64,000 bases of DNA from Moryella indoligenes. Lineage in GTDB: Bacteria; Bacillota; Clostridia; Lachnospirales; Lachnospiraceae. The translations under genes and the position numbers were made by a program. The notes under the pieces are model-generated. The model saw only the letters and a program-made list of their open reading frames with translations, made no database searches and was not told the DNA's origin. This document shows, piece after piece, positions 25,142 to 34,173 of this stretch; the stretch's first letter is position 1; each line of letters opens with the position of its first letter. The stretch is taken from assembly GCF_030812885.1 (NCBI RefSeq), contig NZ_JAUSTO010000002.1, positions 204,940 to 268,939 on the forward strand, given 5' to 3'.

Positions 25142-26204
25142 CTTTATGACAAAAATGGTATCGGCTCTTTTGGCGGTGGTGCTCAGCACTGCCGCTTTTT
25201 CTATCACCGCCTTTGCCAGCGGCTGCGAGGAAACCACGGAGTCCGTGGCTGAACAGGAAACGGCTGGGGATGTCTCTGATCTGCTTTCCGCTCTGGCAGG
25301 CAGCCAGGTCACGGTATCCGTCACCGAGGATGGTATCCAGTTCAGTTCCGGCGAAAATGACTCCGGGCAGACCGGCACCGTCACCACGGGCGGCGGCAAT
25401 CTGAATGTCCGCACGGGTGCGGGAATGGACTACACCGCCTTCACTCAGCTTCCCAACGGAACGACCGTGAAGGTGATCGGCACGGACGGAGACTGGCTGA
25501 AGGTCATCCTGCCGGAGAAAGTCGGCTATGTCTATTCCGGCTACATGACGGTAAGTGACGGCGAGGCTGGCTCTGGGGAAGGTTCTTTCTCTCTGGATGC
25601 GGAAACACTGGAAAATCTGCTGGGTATGCTGGGCGGTGGTTTGAATGGCGGTGCCGCTTTGACTCCGGACGGGAACCTTTCGCTGATTGACGATATTGGC
25701 AGCCAGACCGCCAGCGGCAAGCAGTTTATTACAGTGGAAACGAAGAACGGCAATGTGTTCTATCTCATTATCGACCGTGACGATGAGGGCGAGGAAACCG
25801 TGCATTTTCTGAACCAGGTGGATGAAGCCGACCTCATGGCGCTTACGGAGGATGGAGAAAAGGCGGAAACACCTATTGTCTGCACCTGTACGGAGAAGTG
25901 CCAGGCCGGAGCGGTCAATACCGCTTGCCCGGTCTGCGTAAAAAACCTTAGTGAATGTGTTGGCACAGAACAGAAAGCTGCGGAGCCCACCGAGCCGGAG
26001 AATCCGGAACCCGAAAAGAAAAGCAATACCGGGGCGATCCTGGCGGTGCTGCTGATCCTTGCAGCCGGAGGCGGCGCGGCGGTCTATTTCCTGGTGCTGA
26101 AACCAAAGCAGGGCAAGAAAGTTCCCACTGATCTGGATGATTTCGACCTGGAGGATGAAGAAGAATATCTGACTGAGGACGAGGAAATATCCCAGAAAGA
26201 ATAA
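25131..26204 (+). CDS. DUF4366 surface protein with SH3-like domain
   Basis: A 357-residue exported protein starting at the ATG after GGAGGGATACGAGG. A signal peptide covers about residues 1-32 (MVSALLAVVLSTAAFSITAFAS). A bacterial SH3 domain follows (GGNLNVRTGAGMDYTAF ... VGYVYSGYMTV), then the DUF4366 region with a cysteine cluster (CTCTEKCQAG ... CPVCVKNLSEC), a membrane helix (about 305-327) and an acidic tail. It is likely anchored in the membrane with the bulk outside, where it could bind cell wall near the conjugation channel. The signature is typical of this element class. Confidence 0.8.
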   Translation: MKHNFMTKMVSALLAVVLSTAAFSITAFASGCEETTESVAEQETAGDVSDLLSALAGSQVTVSVTEDGIQFSSGENDSGQTGTVTTGGGNLNVRTGAGMDYTAFTQLPNGTTVKVIGTDGDWLKVILPEKVGYVYSGYMTVSDGEAGSGEGSFSLDAETLENLLGMLGGGLNGGAALTPDGNLSLIDDIGSQTASGKQFITVETKNGNVFYLIIDRDDEGEETVHFLNQVDEADLMALTEDGEKAETPIVCTCTEKCQAGAVNTACPVCVKNLSECVGTEQKAAEPTEPENPEPEKKSNTGAILAVLLILAAGGGAAVYFLVLKPKQGKKVPTDLDDFDLEDEEEYLTEDEEISQKE

Positions 26205-26209
26205 CACAC

Positions 26210-26236
26210 AAGCCCACCGCTTTTGACGGTGGGCTT
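26210..26236. terminator. Terminator between DUF4366 and CHAT genes
   Basis: AAGCCCACCG (26210-26219) pairs with CGGTGGGCTT (26227-26236) around a seven-base loop. It lies between the two convergent genes and probably serves both. Confidence 0.7.
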
Positions 26237-26244
26237 TGAGATGG

Positions 26245-27297
26245 TTACTTTGGTTGGACGAGAGTAATATCATTTGCATCCATAGAATCTTTTACATAAA
26301 GCCTTGGAGTGCTATCTTCTGGGATACCTTCCAACATGAGCTGGGCAAGTGCTTGATTAAACGAAGTTTGCAATGAGCGACCAAAGCCAATGGATGAATA
26401 TAGCTGAGATGCAAATACACATGCCGCTTCATCGCCTATGGAAGTTGACATTCCTATTGCGGAGTCAATATGTTCAACAACACTCTCGGCTTGAGGCTCT
26501 GAAAAGCAAGCATTAAAAACAACAAGCCTAATAGTGTCTGACGCAGTTGCCATTGCCATTGAGATTGCTTCTTTGCTAACCAGTTTAGCACTACCATCTG
26601 GATTTAGTAAAACAAGATCACCGTCGGTCGTTCCATGACCGCTAAAATGAACAATAGTGGGATTGGTTTCATTGATTGCTTGCAGTATATCACCAGCGCG
26701 AGTAGCCCATCTACTTTCAAAGCGGATAGAATCGCGGTAATCGGCCATACGAATTTTTTGCTGGATAGATCGTGCTTCTTCATCAAGTTGCAAGGAAGTT
26801 GTTCCTATAGGATTAGCAGCAAGGAATAAAACGGTTATGACTTCTGGTACAGTCTGTAATTGCTCAATATCTTGTTGCATCTGTCTTTGTATCCTTTCGT
26901 TTTCTCGGAGCCGCTGTTCCAACTGCCGTGCTTGGCGATTAGCCTCCTGCATACGTTTTTTATCTTCGGCTTCTTGTTTCTTTTGAACTCGAACTTCTTC
27001 GTTCCGGTAGTTTTTTTCGGCTGTGGCTACCTCTTTTTCCTTGGCGGCTATCTTCTTTTGAATGTCACCAATCTTTTTTTGTACATCGGCGATTGACTTT
27101 GTAGCGCGATCAATGTCGCCGAGACGAGATTTTATTGTAGATTGATTTTTTGTTCTGCTTATTGCACTTTTAGCGGATATGATTTTACTTTGCAGCGGTG
27201 CTAACTTCGCTTGCTCTTTTGCCAAGTTCTGGCTCAGTTTTGTTAGCTCTTCTTTTTTTCGTAAAAGAGTATTGCGATAGCTATCAAGTTGGGACAT
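26245..27297 (-). CDS. Coiled-coil CHAT-domain (caspase-like) protease
   Basis: A 350-residue protein. Residues 5-150 are one long coiled coil; residues 153-345 form a CHAT domain of the caspase/separase clan. The catalytic dyad is visible: His221 in HFSGHG and Cys264 in FNACFSE. It is transcribed against the conjugation genes from its own promoter (27328-27355) and terminator, and is less GC-rich than both neighbours, so it is a cargo gene. CHAT proteases often act in bacterial defence, activated by sensor proteins and cutting a target such as a pore or toxin. No partner gene is adjacent; the coiled coil may be the sensor or oligomerisation part. Substrate unknown. Confidence 0.85.
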   Translation of the reverse strand: MSQLDSYRNTLLRKKEELTKLSQNLAKEQAKLAPLQSKIISAKSAISRTKNQSTIKSRLGDIDRATKSIADVQKKIGDIQKKIAAKEKEVATAEKNYRNEEVRVQKKQEAEDKKRMQEANRQARQLEQRLRENERIQRQMQQDIEQLQTVPEVITVLFLAANPIGTTSLQLDEEARSIQQKIRMADYRDSIRFESRWATRAGDILQAINETNPTIVHFSGHGTTDGDLVLLNPDGSAKLVSKEAISMAMATASDTIRLVVFNACFSEPQAESVVEHIDSAIGMSTSIGDEAACVFASQLYSSIGFGRSLQTSFNQALAQLMLEGIPEDSTPRLYVKDSMDANDITLVQPK

Positions 27298-27327
27298 TTA
27301 ATCACCCTTTTCTCTTAGAATAATTAA

Positions 27328-27355
27328 ATTATATCACAAAATGACAGCAAATCAA
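27328..27355 (-). promoter_or_regulatory. Promoter of the CHAT gene
   Basis: On the minus strand TTGATT (27350-27355), 16 bases, TATAAT (27328-27333). A good ribosome-binding site (AAAGGGTG) lies before the ATG at 27297. The short AT-rich stretch 27297-27371 stands out from its GC-rich surroundings. Confidence 0.65.
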
Positions 27356-27371
27356 TGTTAGGAGGAATCGA

Positions 27372-29471
27372 ATGAGTAAACTGATTATTGCAGAAAAACC
27401 GAGTGTAGCAAAATCTATTGCGTCGGCCCTGGGTGCTTCATCCAGAGCCGATGGCTTTTATGAGGGCAACGGTCTTCTTGTTTCCTGGTGCGTGGGGCAC
27501 CTGGTATCCCCAATGGATGCGGCCGGCTATGACGAGCGTTTCAAGAAATGGCGCTATGACGATCTTCCCATTCTGCCGGAGCCGTTCCGCTATGTGCTGG
27601 CACCGGGCAAGGAGGATGCTTTTGAAAATCTCCGTGCCCTGATGGACCGCTCCGATGTGGATACCATCGTCAATGCCTGTGACGCCGGGCGTGAAGGGGA
27701 GCTGATCTTCCGTCTGGTGTATGAAATGGCCGGCTGCCGCAAGCCGGTCCTCCGTCTCTGGATTTCCTCGATGGAGGACAGCGCTATCAGGGAGGGCTTT
27801 TCTGACCTACGCCCCAGCGCCGATTATGAAGCCTTGTATCAATCCGCCCTCTGCCGCCAGAAAGCGGATTGGCTGGTTGGCATCAATGCCACGCGCCTTT
27901 TCTCCGTTCTCTATCACCGCACTCTGAATGTGGGCCGTGTGCAGACACCTACGCTGGCAATGATGGCGGATCGTGACGCAAAGATCACGCTGTTTCACAA
28001 GGAAAAATATCATTTGCTGCGTCCGACGCTGAACGGTGTCGAGGCGGTGTCAGAGAAGTTCACCAATCCGGCAGAGGCGGAACAGGCAGCGGCGGCGTGC
28101 AAGGGTGCGGTCACCACCTGTACTTCCGTCACAAAGGAGAAGAAGAAGGAACAGCCGCCGAAGCTCTATGATCTCACCACCTTGCAGCGGGAGGCGAACC
28201 GCCTGTTCGGATACACGGCGAAGCAGACCCTTGACTACGCCCAGAGCCTCTACGAAAAGAAGCTGCTGACCTATCCCCGCACGGACAGCCGGTATCTGAC
28301 CTCCGACATGGCGGAAACAGCCTCCTGCGTCATCCATCTGGCGGCGAAGGTGCCGCCCTTTGACGGGATCAGCAACTTCTTCCCGCTGGTGGAGGCCATG
28401 ATCTCCGACAAGGATGTATCTGACCACCACGCCATTATCCCCACGATGGAGATTGAAAAGGCAGATATCAAGGCTCTGCCCCTGGGTGAGCGCAATTTGT
28501 TCCTGCTGGTCTGCTGCAAGCTGCTGTGTGCATCGGCGGAGCCGTATGGGTATGAGACGGTCACGGCCACATTTGACTGCTGCGGCCATTCCTTCACCGC
28601 AAAGGGCAAGCGCGTCATCTCCGAAGGCTGGCGGGAAATCGACCGCATTTTCCGTGCCTTCTTGAAGGAAAAGCCTGCGGATGGGGACGGCGATACGCTC
28701 CCTGACTTCACCGAAGGGCAGACTTTTGACAGTGCGGAGGTTGCTGTTACCGAGCATTTCACCCAGCCGCCGAAGCCCTACACCGAAGATACCCTTCTGT
28801 CCGCTATGGAGAATGCGGGCAAGGACGGCATTCCCGACGAGGCGGAGCGAAAGGGACTTGGCACGCCTGCGACCAGGGCGGCCATCATCGAAAAGCTGGT
28901 GGCGGCCGGATTTGTGGAACGCAAGGGCAAAAACCTGATCCCGACGAAAGCAGGTATCAACCTTGTCACGGTCTTGCCGGAGCCGCTGACCTCTCCCATG
29001 CTGACAGCGGAATGGGAACAGAAATTGACGGAGATCGCAAAGGGCGGCGCTGACCCGGATATCTTCATGGACGGTATCCGCACGATGGTTCAGGAGATCG
29101 TATCCACCTATTCCTGCATTTCCGAGGATGGAAAAAAGCTGTTTGCCCCGGAGAAGGAAGTGATCGGTACCTGCCCCCGCTGCGGCCAGCCGATTTATGA
29201 GGGCAAGAAGAACTTTGCGTGTTCGGATCGGTCCTGCGGTTTCGTCCTCTGGAAAAATGACCGCTTCTGGACGAGCCGCAAGAAGGAGCTGACAAAGAAG
29301 ATGGCAACGGACCTTCTGAAAAAGGGTCGCACCAATGTCAAGGGAATGTGGTCTGAAAAGAAACAGGCCACTTATGACGCTGCGGTGATCCTGGATGACA
29401 CGGGCGGCAAATACATCAACTTCAAACTGGAATTTCCGAAAAGAAAGGAAGGTGTCAATGGCAGAAAATAA
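27372..29471 (+). CDS. topB: DNA topoisomerase III
   Basis: A 699-residue type IA topoisomerase of the plasmid/ICE type. The Toprim domain is at the N-terminus (KLIIAEKPSVAKSIA, then CDAGREGELIFR with the metal-binding acidic residues). The active-site tyrosine is in LTYPRTDSRYLT (Tyr about 305). A zinc-finger region (CPRCGQPIYEGKKNFACSD) closes the protein. It relaxes or decatenates transferred DNA. Starts with TAGGAGGAATCGAATG; overlaps the next gene by 14 bases. Confidence 0.92.
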   Translation: MSKLIIAEKPSVAKSIASALGASSRADGFYEGNGLLVSWCVGHLVSPMDAAGYDERFKKWRYDDLPILPEPFRYVLAPGKEDAFENLRALMDRSDVDTIVNACDAGREGELIFRLVYEMAGCRKPVLRLWISSMEDSAIREGFSDLRPSADYEALYQSALCRQKADWLVGINATRLFSVLYHRTLNVGRVQTPTLAMMADRDAKITLFHKEKYHLLRPTLNGVEAVSEKFTNPAEAEQAAAACKGAVTTCTSVTKEKKKEQPPKLYDLTTLQREANRLFGYTAKQTLDYAQSLYEKKLLTYPRTDSRYLTSDMAETASCVIHLAAKVPPFDGISNFFPLVEAMISDKDVSDHHAIIPTMEIEKADIKALPLGERNLFLLVCCKLLCASAEPYGYETVTATFDCCGHSFTAKGKRVISEGWREIDRIFRAFLKEKPADGDGDTLPDFTEGQTFDSAEVAVTEHFTQPPKPYTEDTLLSAMENAGKDGIPDEAERKGLGTPATRAAIIEKLVAAGFVERKGKNLIPTKAGINLVTVLPEPLTSPMLTAEWEQKLTEIAKGGADPDIFMDGIRTMVQEIVSTYSCISEDGKKLFAPEKEVIGTCPRCGQPIYEGKKNFACSDRSCGFVLWKNDRFWTSRKKELTKKMATDLLKKGRTNVKGMWSEKKQATYDAAVILDDTGGKYINFKLEFPKRKEGVNGRK

Positions 29472-29937
29472 GACTTTGGAACATTTACCCGAAGTGAGGG
29501 CGGCGGTGGCTGCCCTCTCCCCGGAGGACCAGGAGGTGCTGGCGGCGGTGCAGACCTCGCCCTTCAAGTTGACAACACCAGAGCAGTTTAAGGAGTTTGC
29601 GACCAACATCGACTATTTCGTATTTGAGCCCAATATCCACGATCTGAACGATCTGGGCTGGCGGTATCTGGCACAGCACATGGATACGCCGTTACCCCCG
29701 GAACTTCTGAAAGCAATCGACCCTGTTCCTTTTGGCAAGTACGCCATGCAGGAGGAACAGGGCCATTTTACGGAACACGGATATATTTCTCTTTCCGGCG
29801 ACGAGTGGGTGCATGAACGCCCTGCGGAGCCGGAGAAAAAGCCTTCCATCCGGGAACGGCTGGAACAAGGCAAGAAGGAATGTGCGGAGAAAAACAAGGC
29901 GCAGCCCCACAAGGAAAAGTCTGCGCCGGAACTGTAA
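29458..29937 (+). CDS. Antirestriction-like small protein (ArdA-type segment)
   Basis: A 159-residue acidic protein from the ATG at 29458. The middle (about residues 45-105: IDYFVFEPNIHDLNDLGWRY ... YAMQEEQGHFTEHGYIS) closely parallels the last ArdA segment of the next gene (EVYPDIHDYDDLGRYY ... ALEENGTFTDQGYV). The C-terminus ends in the same KPSIRERLEQGKKECAE motif as the next protein. It looks like a shortened relative of it. ArdA proteins mimic DNA and block type I restriction; whether this form does so is unknown. Confidence 0.65.
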   Translation: MAENKTLEHLPEVRAAVAALSPEDQEVLAAVQTSPFKLTTPEQFKEFATNIDYFVFEPNIHDLNDLGWRYLAQHMDTPLPPELLKAIDPVPFGKYAMQEEQGHFTEHGYISLSGDEWVHERPAEPEKKPSIRERLEQGKKECAEKNKAQPHKEKSAPEL

Positions 29938-29949
29938 GGAGGTTCTGAT

Positions 29950-31776
29950 ATGCCATATTACGATCACAACAAGGATTATCCCTTTGCCGCCTTTATCACC
30001 AATCTTGGGAAATATAACGAGGGCGAGCTTGTGGGCGAGTGGGTGAAGTTTCCCACCACCGCCGAGGACTTGAAGGAAGTGTTTAAGCGGATCGGGATCG
30101 GCCAGAAGGATGACTTCGGCCAGCCCTATGAGGAATGGTTCATCACGGACTATGACTGCTATGTGGACGGTCTTTACAGTAAGCTGGGTGAATATGAAAA
30201 TCTGGACGAGCTGAATTATCTGGCATCGAAGCTGGATGAAATGAGCGAAAGCGAATACGCACAGTTTCAGGCCGGTATGGAAATGGGCGACCATTGCGGC
30301 AGCCTGCAGGAGATCATCAACCTCACCGAGAATCTGGATTGCTATGAGGTTTACCCCGATATCCATGACTATGACGATCTGGGCCGCTATTACATCGAAG
30401 AACTGGACGTTATGCAGGTGCCAGAGCATTTGCAGAATTACATCGATTATGAGGCCTACGGCCAGGACGTTGCGTTGGAGGAAAACGGCACCTTCACGGA
30501 TCAGGGCTATGTGCGTGATACGGGTGACAGTTTCCATGAGTATTACGACGGTGAGCGCGGCAGTATCCCCGACGAGTACCGGGTGATGACCTTCCAGGAC
30601 GATCTTCCCGAAGAAGAAAAATCCGAGTGGGCTATGGATATTGCCTTTGACATGGACGAGTTTTTCCGTCAGAACGATCCGCAGTATGCGGCGGAGCACC
30701 CGGAGGCACACGCTGCAAAGGAAGAACTGTATGAAAATCTGATGACCGGGCGCATCTCCGCTTTGGAGGAAAAGCTGGCGGCGCTGGACCAGACCCAGGA
30801 GGACTATCTTCCCTCCGAGATTGAAAAGTTCAAGGACGCCACGGGCTATGAAGAATATCTTGATTTTGACCCGGCGGAGGTCAAGGCAGCTTTGGAGGAC
30901 CCGGCTAAATCCCGTGTGGATGAAATGCTGGCCGCCGCGGAGAGGGCTGCCTCGGAAAAAATGACTGTGCTTGTAGTGGAACCTATGAAGGAACCCTATG
31001 TGAAGGAGATCGACCCCAATCTTCATTCCCTGCAGGCAGAGATCGGCGGAGACATTGGCGCAACCTATCCCTATTCTGACCCGGTGGCGCTGGTTTGCAA
31101 TGATGAAGGAAAGCTCATAGGGCTTGATCTGAACCGTGGGCTGCGGGATGAAAATGGAGAAATTTATGATATCGTAGCAGGGACTTTTTTGGTGGTTGGA
31201 CTTGGTGAGGAAGATTTTGCGTCCCTGTCCCCGGAACTGATTCAGAAATACACGGAACAGTTCAAAACGCCGGAACGATTTATGCAGATCAATGGCAATA
31301 TCGTTGTTCTTCCTGTCCCAGCAGAGAAGCAAGACCTCGCTTATCTGCCAGACCGTTTTGAAACTGGCGAGCGTGTGCAGACACCGAGGGGCAGCTTTCA
31401 GGTGACGGCTATGAGCCGGGAACAGATGGAGGCGGCCGGTTACGGTGTCCACCATATTTCCGATGATGGAAAGTATCTTATCATGGGAAATGGTACGCGG
31501 GCCTTTGCCGTGGCAGCGGAGCAGCCGGAGAAGGACAATCCTCTCCGCACCGCTGAAATGACGCTGGAGGATGACTATGGCATGATCGACGGCGTTATCA
31601 ACAACGGCAGACGCGGTGAAGAATCGGAAAAAGCCCAGGAGTACGCAGATCGGACAACGCCGGAGAAGCCTTCCATCCGTGAGCGGTTGGAGGATGCCAA
31701 ACGTGAGTGTGCCGAGCACAAGCCACCGGAGGGCAAGAAGTCCGGTCGTGATGTGCCGGAGCATGACTGCCTATGA
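29950..31776 (+). CDS. ArdA antirestriction protein fused to DUF3846 and YodL-type domains
   Basis: A 608-residue, highly acidic multidomain protein. Residues 10-180 are ArdA (AFITNLGKYNEGELVGEWV at the start, EVYPDIHDYDDLGRYY late), a DNA mimic that inhibits type I restriction enzymes. About residues 335-440 match DUF3846 (MTVLVVEPMKEPYVKEID ... GLDLNRGLRDENGEIYDI). The end has a YodL-like piece (GYGVHHISDDGKYLIMGN) and the tail KPSIRERLEDAKRECAE. It is downstream of topB as usual. The protein should help entering element DNA survive restriction. Confidence 0.85.
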   Translation: MPYYDHNKDYPFAAFITNLGKYNEGELVGEWVKFPTTAEDLKEVFKRIGIGQKDDFGQPYEEWFITDYDCYVDGLYSKLGEYENLDELNYLASKLDEMSESEYAQFQAGMEMGDHCGSLQEIINLTENLDCYEVYPDIHDYDDLGRYYIEELDVMQVPEHLQNYIDYEAYGQDVALEENGTFTDQGYVRDTGDSFHEYYDGERGSIPDEYRVMTFQDDLPEEEKSEWAMDIAFDMDEFFRQNDPQYAAEHPEAHAAKEELYENLMTGRISALEEKLAALDQTQEDYLPSEIEKFKDATGYEEYLDFDPAEVKAALEDPAKSRVDEMLAAAERAASEKMTVLVVEPMKEPYVKEIDPNLHSLQAEIGGDIGATYPYSDPVALVCNDEGKLIGLDLNRGLRDENGEIYDIVAGTFLVVGLGEEDFASLSPELIQKYTEQFKTPERFMQINGNIVVLPVPAEKQDLAYLPDRFETGERVQTPRGSFQVTAMSREQMEAAGYGVHHISDDGKYLIMGNGTRAFAVAAEQPEKDNPLRTAEMTLEDDYGMIDGVINNGRRGEESEKAQEYADRTTPEKPSIRERLEDAKRECAEHKPPEGKKSGRDVPEHDCL

Positions 31777-31970
31777 GCCGAAGCAAGAAATGGCGGCTGG
31801 AATGGGCGTTCTTTCTGGGCGAGAACGGCAGACGGCAGTATAACCATATCTGCAAAAAATGTGTTCACGGCTGCAAGCAGAGTTTCCGGGCGTGTCTGGT
31901 CGCTTGTCCGCATTACAGTTCCAAACGATCTAAAATTTGTGAGGATAAGGGTAGAAAAACCGCAGAATAA
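31773..31970 (+). CDS. Small cysteine-rich protein
   Basis: A 65-residue basic protein overlapping the previous stop codon (ATGA). Six cysteines are spread over residues 28-58 (CKKCVHGC, FRACLVACPHY, ICEDKG), suggesting a zinc or Fe-S site. A protein of this size after the ArdA fusion recurs in Tn1549-type elements, but I know no function. Confidence 0.6.
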   Translation: MSRSKKWRLEWAFFLGENGRRQYNHICKKCVHGCKQSFRACLVACPHYSSKRSKICEDKGRKTAE

Positions 31971-32425
31971 TTCCCTGTATCCGTACCTTCAAAGAGATCC
32001 TTTATGATTTCTCATGTGTCGGTCTGCTTGCTGGCACATAGAGAAAATGGCTCGATTTCAAACACTTTCTGACACATAAAACGGGAGTACAGCTTTTCGG
32101 TTCATCCGATTGGCTGTACTCCCGCTTTTTCTTTTTGCTATCATCAAATTACTTTAACACGGTTCTGTTGTTTGAACAGGGGTACAAATTGTACCTCCGT
32201 TGAAAAGGAATTTCCATAGTATTTTCTCATTAGGATTGGATAGGAAAGGATGGATAGCCGCCGTAGTAGGCGTTGTGGGAATGTGCGTAAACTGTCAGAA
32301 TTGCGAGGCTGTGGGAAAGCTGTTTGCAGGCCTGTGGGAAAAGGCTTGTCTTTTTCCATCAGGTTGTGAATGGTTTTTCCATCGGCACGAGCGGCAGTTT
32401 TCCATATTTCCATGACGCAAGAAAA
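31971..32425. other. Gene-free stretch with a strong terminator
   Basis: No credible gene. The main feature is the terminator at 32082-32135, which ends the long plus-strand backbone operon before the opposing relaxase genes. The remaining part towards 32425 shows nothing I can name. Confidence 0.55.
32082..32135 (+). terminator. Terminator of the conjugation operon
   Basis: A perfect 12-bp stem, CGGGAGTACAGC (32082-32093) with GCTGTACTCCCG (32113-32124), followed by CTTTTTCTTTTT. Confidence 0.85.
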
Positions 32426-32758
32426 TCATCCAACGATCAGCCGGTACACTGTCAGCGGCACATACCACACCGCCACAATCAACCGCCATGCCAGAACGAA
32501 ACCACCGATCACGCCGCCGATAATAAAGTTCAATGCAAACAGGGCGATTCCTCCACCCAGGGAGCCGCCACCCGGCACGATCCAGAGGCACATCCGATGG
32601 AGGCCAAACGGAAGTCCGCAGAGTATCCAGAGCCATACATAGTCAAGTTCTCCGTTCTTCATGCAGGCAGATTTGAAAATACAATACAGAATCAGCGCCA
32701 CGATCACGGGCAGTACACTTTTGAAGAAAAATGCTTTGATTGCTTCGCTTCTTGTCAT
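32426..32758 (-). CDS. Small membrane protein of the element
   Basis: A 110-residue protein from the ATG at 32758 (GGAAGGAGG upstream). Three hydrophobic segments are visible (VLPVIVALILYCIF, WLWILCGLPFGLHRMCLWIV, GGIALFALNFIIGGVIGGFVLAW). It lies downstream of the relaxase gene on the same strand. Comparable small membrane proteins (DUF6050-type) occur next to the relaxase in this element family; I am not certain of the family name. Role unknown. Confidence 0.6.
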   Translation of the reverse strand: MTRSEAIKAFFFKSVLPVIVALILYCIFKSACMKNGELDYVWLWILCGLPFGLHRMCLWIVPGGGSLGGGIALFALNFIIGGVIGGFVLAWRLIVAVWYVPLTVYRLIVG

Positions 32759-32829
32759 CGGTAAAACCTCCTTCCGCAGTTCCATTATACAGGATACCGG
32801 GAGCTGCGCCCAGCGCCTTTCAAAGGAAA

Positions 32830-34173
32830 TTATTCAAGTTCATGCTGCCGCTGTTGTTCCTGTTCCTTTGGAACGGTCAGCAGCGCATCCACATTCTGTT
32901 TGACGGTATCGTATTCCTGGGCATCGGTTCTTGCGGCTTTGTACTCCGCAAGGAGTCGTTCCTTTTCTGCGGTGAGATTGGCAAGCTCCGTTTTCATGTT
33001 TTCCGTTGTCGGCAGCGGCACAGCCCCCAGCCGCTTCAATTCTCTGGCGGCCGCTTCAAAAAGGATGATCTCGCTCTCATGCCCCCGCAGGAACTTTTCT
33101 TTATCATTCGATTTACGGTATCGGTCATAAAGTGGCTTTAGCTGGCGGTAAGTGCCGACGTGCTTCATCACAAGAGTAAGTTCGGCACTTCTGCTTTCTA
33201 TCCGCTTGATCTCTGCATGAGCGGTATCCCTGCGTGCGGATACTGCGGTCAATTTGCTTTCCAGCTCTCCATAATTGCTTATCCCGTGTTCGGTCAGGAA
33301 ACTCATGGTCTTGGCGGCCTGTTTCAGATTATTCAGCTTCGCCCAATGGGTGAAGCCGGCGCTCTGCTGCGCCTTGATGTTGTTCTGGATATCAATGAGC
33401 AGGCTGATCTTTCCGTTCCGCTGTTTCGGCTGGTGGGAAGGTCTGGAGCGTCCGGCAATCCGGGCGGCAAGGGCTTCTTCGGTGTAGTCCACACCCAGCG
33501 TTTTCAGACGGGTGAACCGTTCCTGCTCCGGCGCTCTGGCGGAGATATATTTGCCCTGCTTGATCTCATAGCCTTCTCTCTGCAGGCGGCGGAGCAGTTC
33601 TTCCAGATCGGAACAGGTTGGCAGAAGCCGGTCGATAGCAGCTTTCAGCTTCGCCTTATAACTGGTGCCGTTCTGTGCAGCCTGATGTTCAATATAGCTC
33701 TTGCCCTTGTCCTGTCCTGGGATGATGACAGACAGACCGTGTTCCTTGCAAAGCCGATCCGAGGTGCGGCGGATGTAGTGATAGCTTCGCTTATTGGAAT
33801 GATAGTGCTTGTAATCCGCAAAGCTGACCGCATTGAAAATCAGGTGGTTATGAACATGATCTTTGTCTATATGGGTGGTAAGTACAAACTCATACTTTCC
33901 GCCCAGGATTTCTTTTGCAAGCTCTATGCCGATTTCATGGGCCTGCTCCGGCGTGACCTCCCCAGGTTGAAAGGCTTGGATCAGGTGGCGACCCAGGTTC
34001 GTTCCCTTGTCAATAGCATGGCGGCGGGTCCAGGCAAATTCGATATCCGCAGTTTCGGCGGCGCAGCCATAGGAGGATACAAGCAGCTTTCCGTCCGTCT
34101 TTTCCGGGTTGCAAATATAGTCAATGGCTGCTTTCAGCGTTGACTTGATAGGTTGTGTCTTTGTAACTGCCAT
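32830..34173 (-). CDS. Relaxase (VirD2/MobP type)
   Basis: A 447-residue relaxase of the conjugative backbone. The N-terminal nuclease domain shows IDYICNPEKT, a first His/Asp-rich segment, then the metal-binding motif HIDKDHVHNHLIFNAV (about residues 102-117). The C-terminal half is a charged coiled coil that would hold the DNA or the coupling protein. It nicks at oriT and pilots the strand. It overlaps the MobC-like gene by 40 bases. It is unrelated to the MobA/MobL relaxase at 1073-2713, so the window has two transfer-initiation systems. Confidence 0.9.
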   Translation of the reverse strand: MAVTKTQPIKSTLKAAIDYICNPEKTDGKLLVSSYGCAAETADIEFAWTRRHAIDKGTNLGRHLIQAFQPGEVTPEQAHEIGIELAKEILGGKYEFVLTTHIDKDHVHNHLIFNAVSFADYKHYHSNKRSYHYIRRTSDRLCKEHGLSVIIPGQDKGKSYIEHQAAQNGTSYKAKLKAAIDRLLPTCSDLEELLRRLQREGYEIKQGKYISARAPEQERFTRLKTLGVDYTEEALAARIAGRSRPSHQPKQRNGKISLLIDIQNNIKAQQSAGFTHWAKLNNLKQAAKTMSFLTEHGISNYGELESKLTAVSARRDTAHAEIKRIESRSAELTLVMKHVGTYRQLKPLYDRYRKSNDKEKFLRGHESEIILFEAAARELKRLGAVPLPTTENMKTELANLTAEKERLLAEYKAARTDAQEYDTVKQNVDALLTVPKEQEQQRQHELE

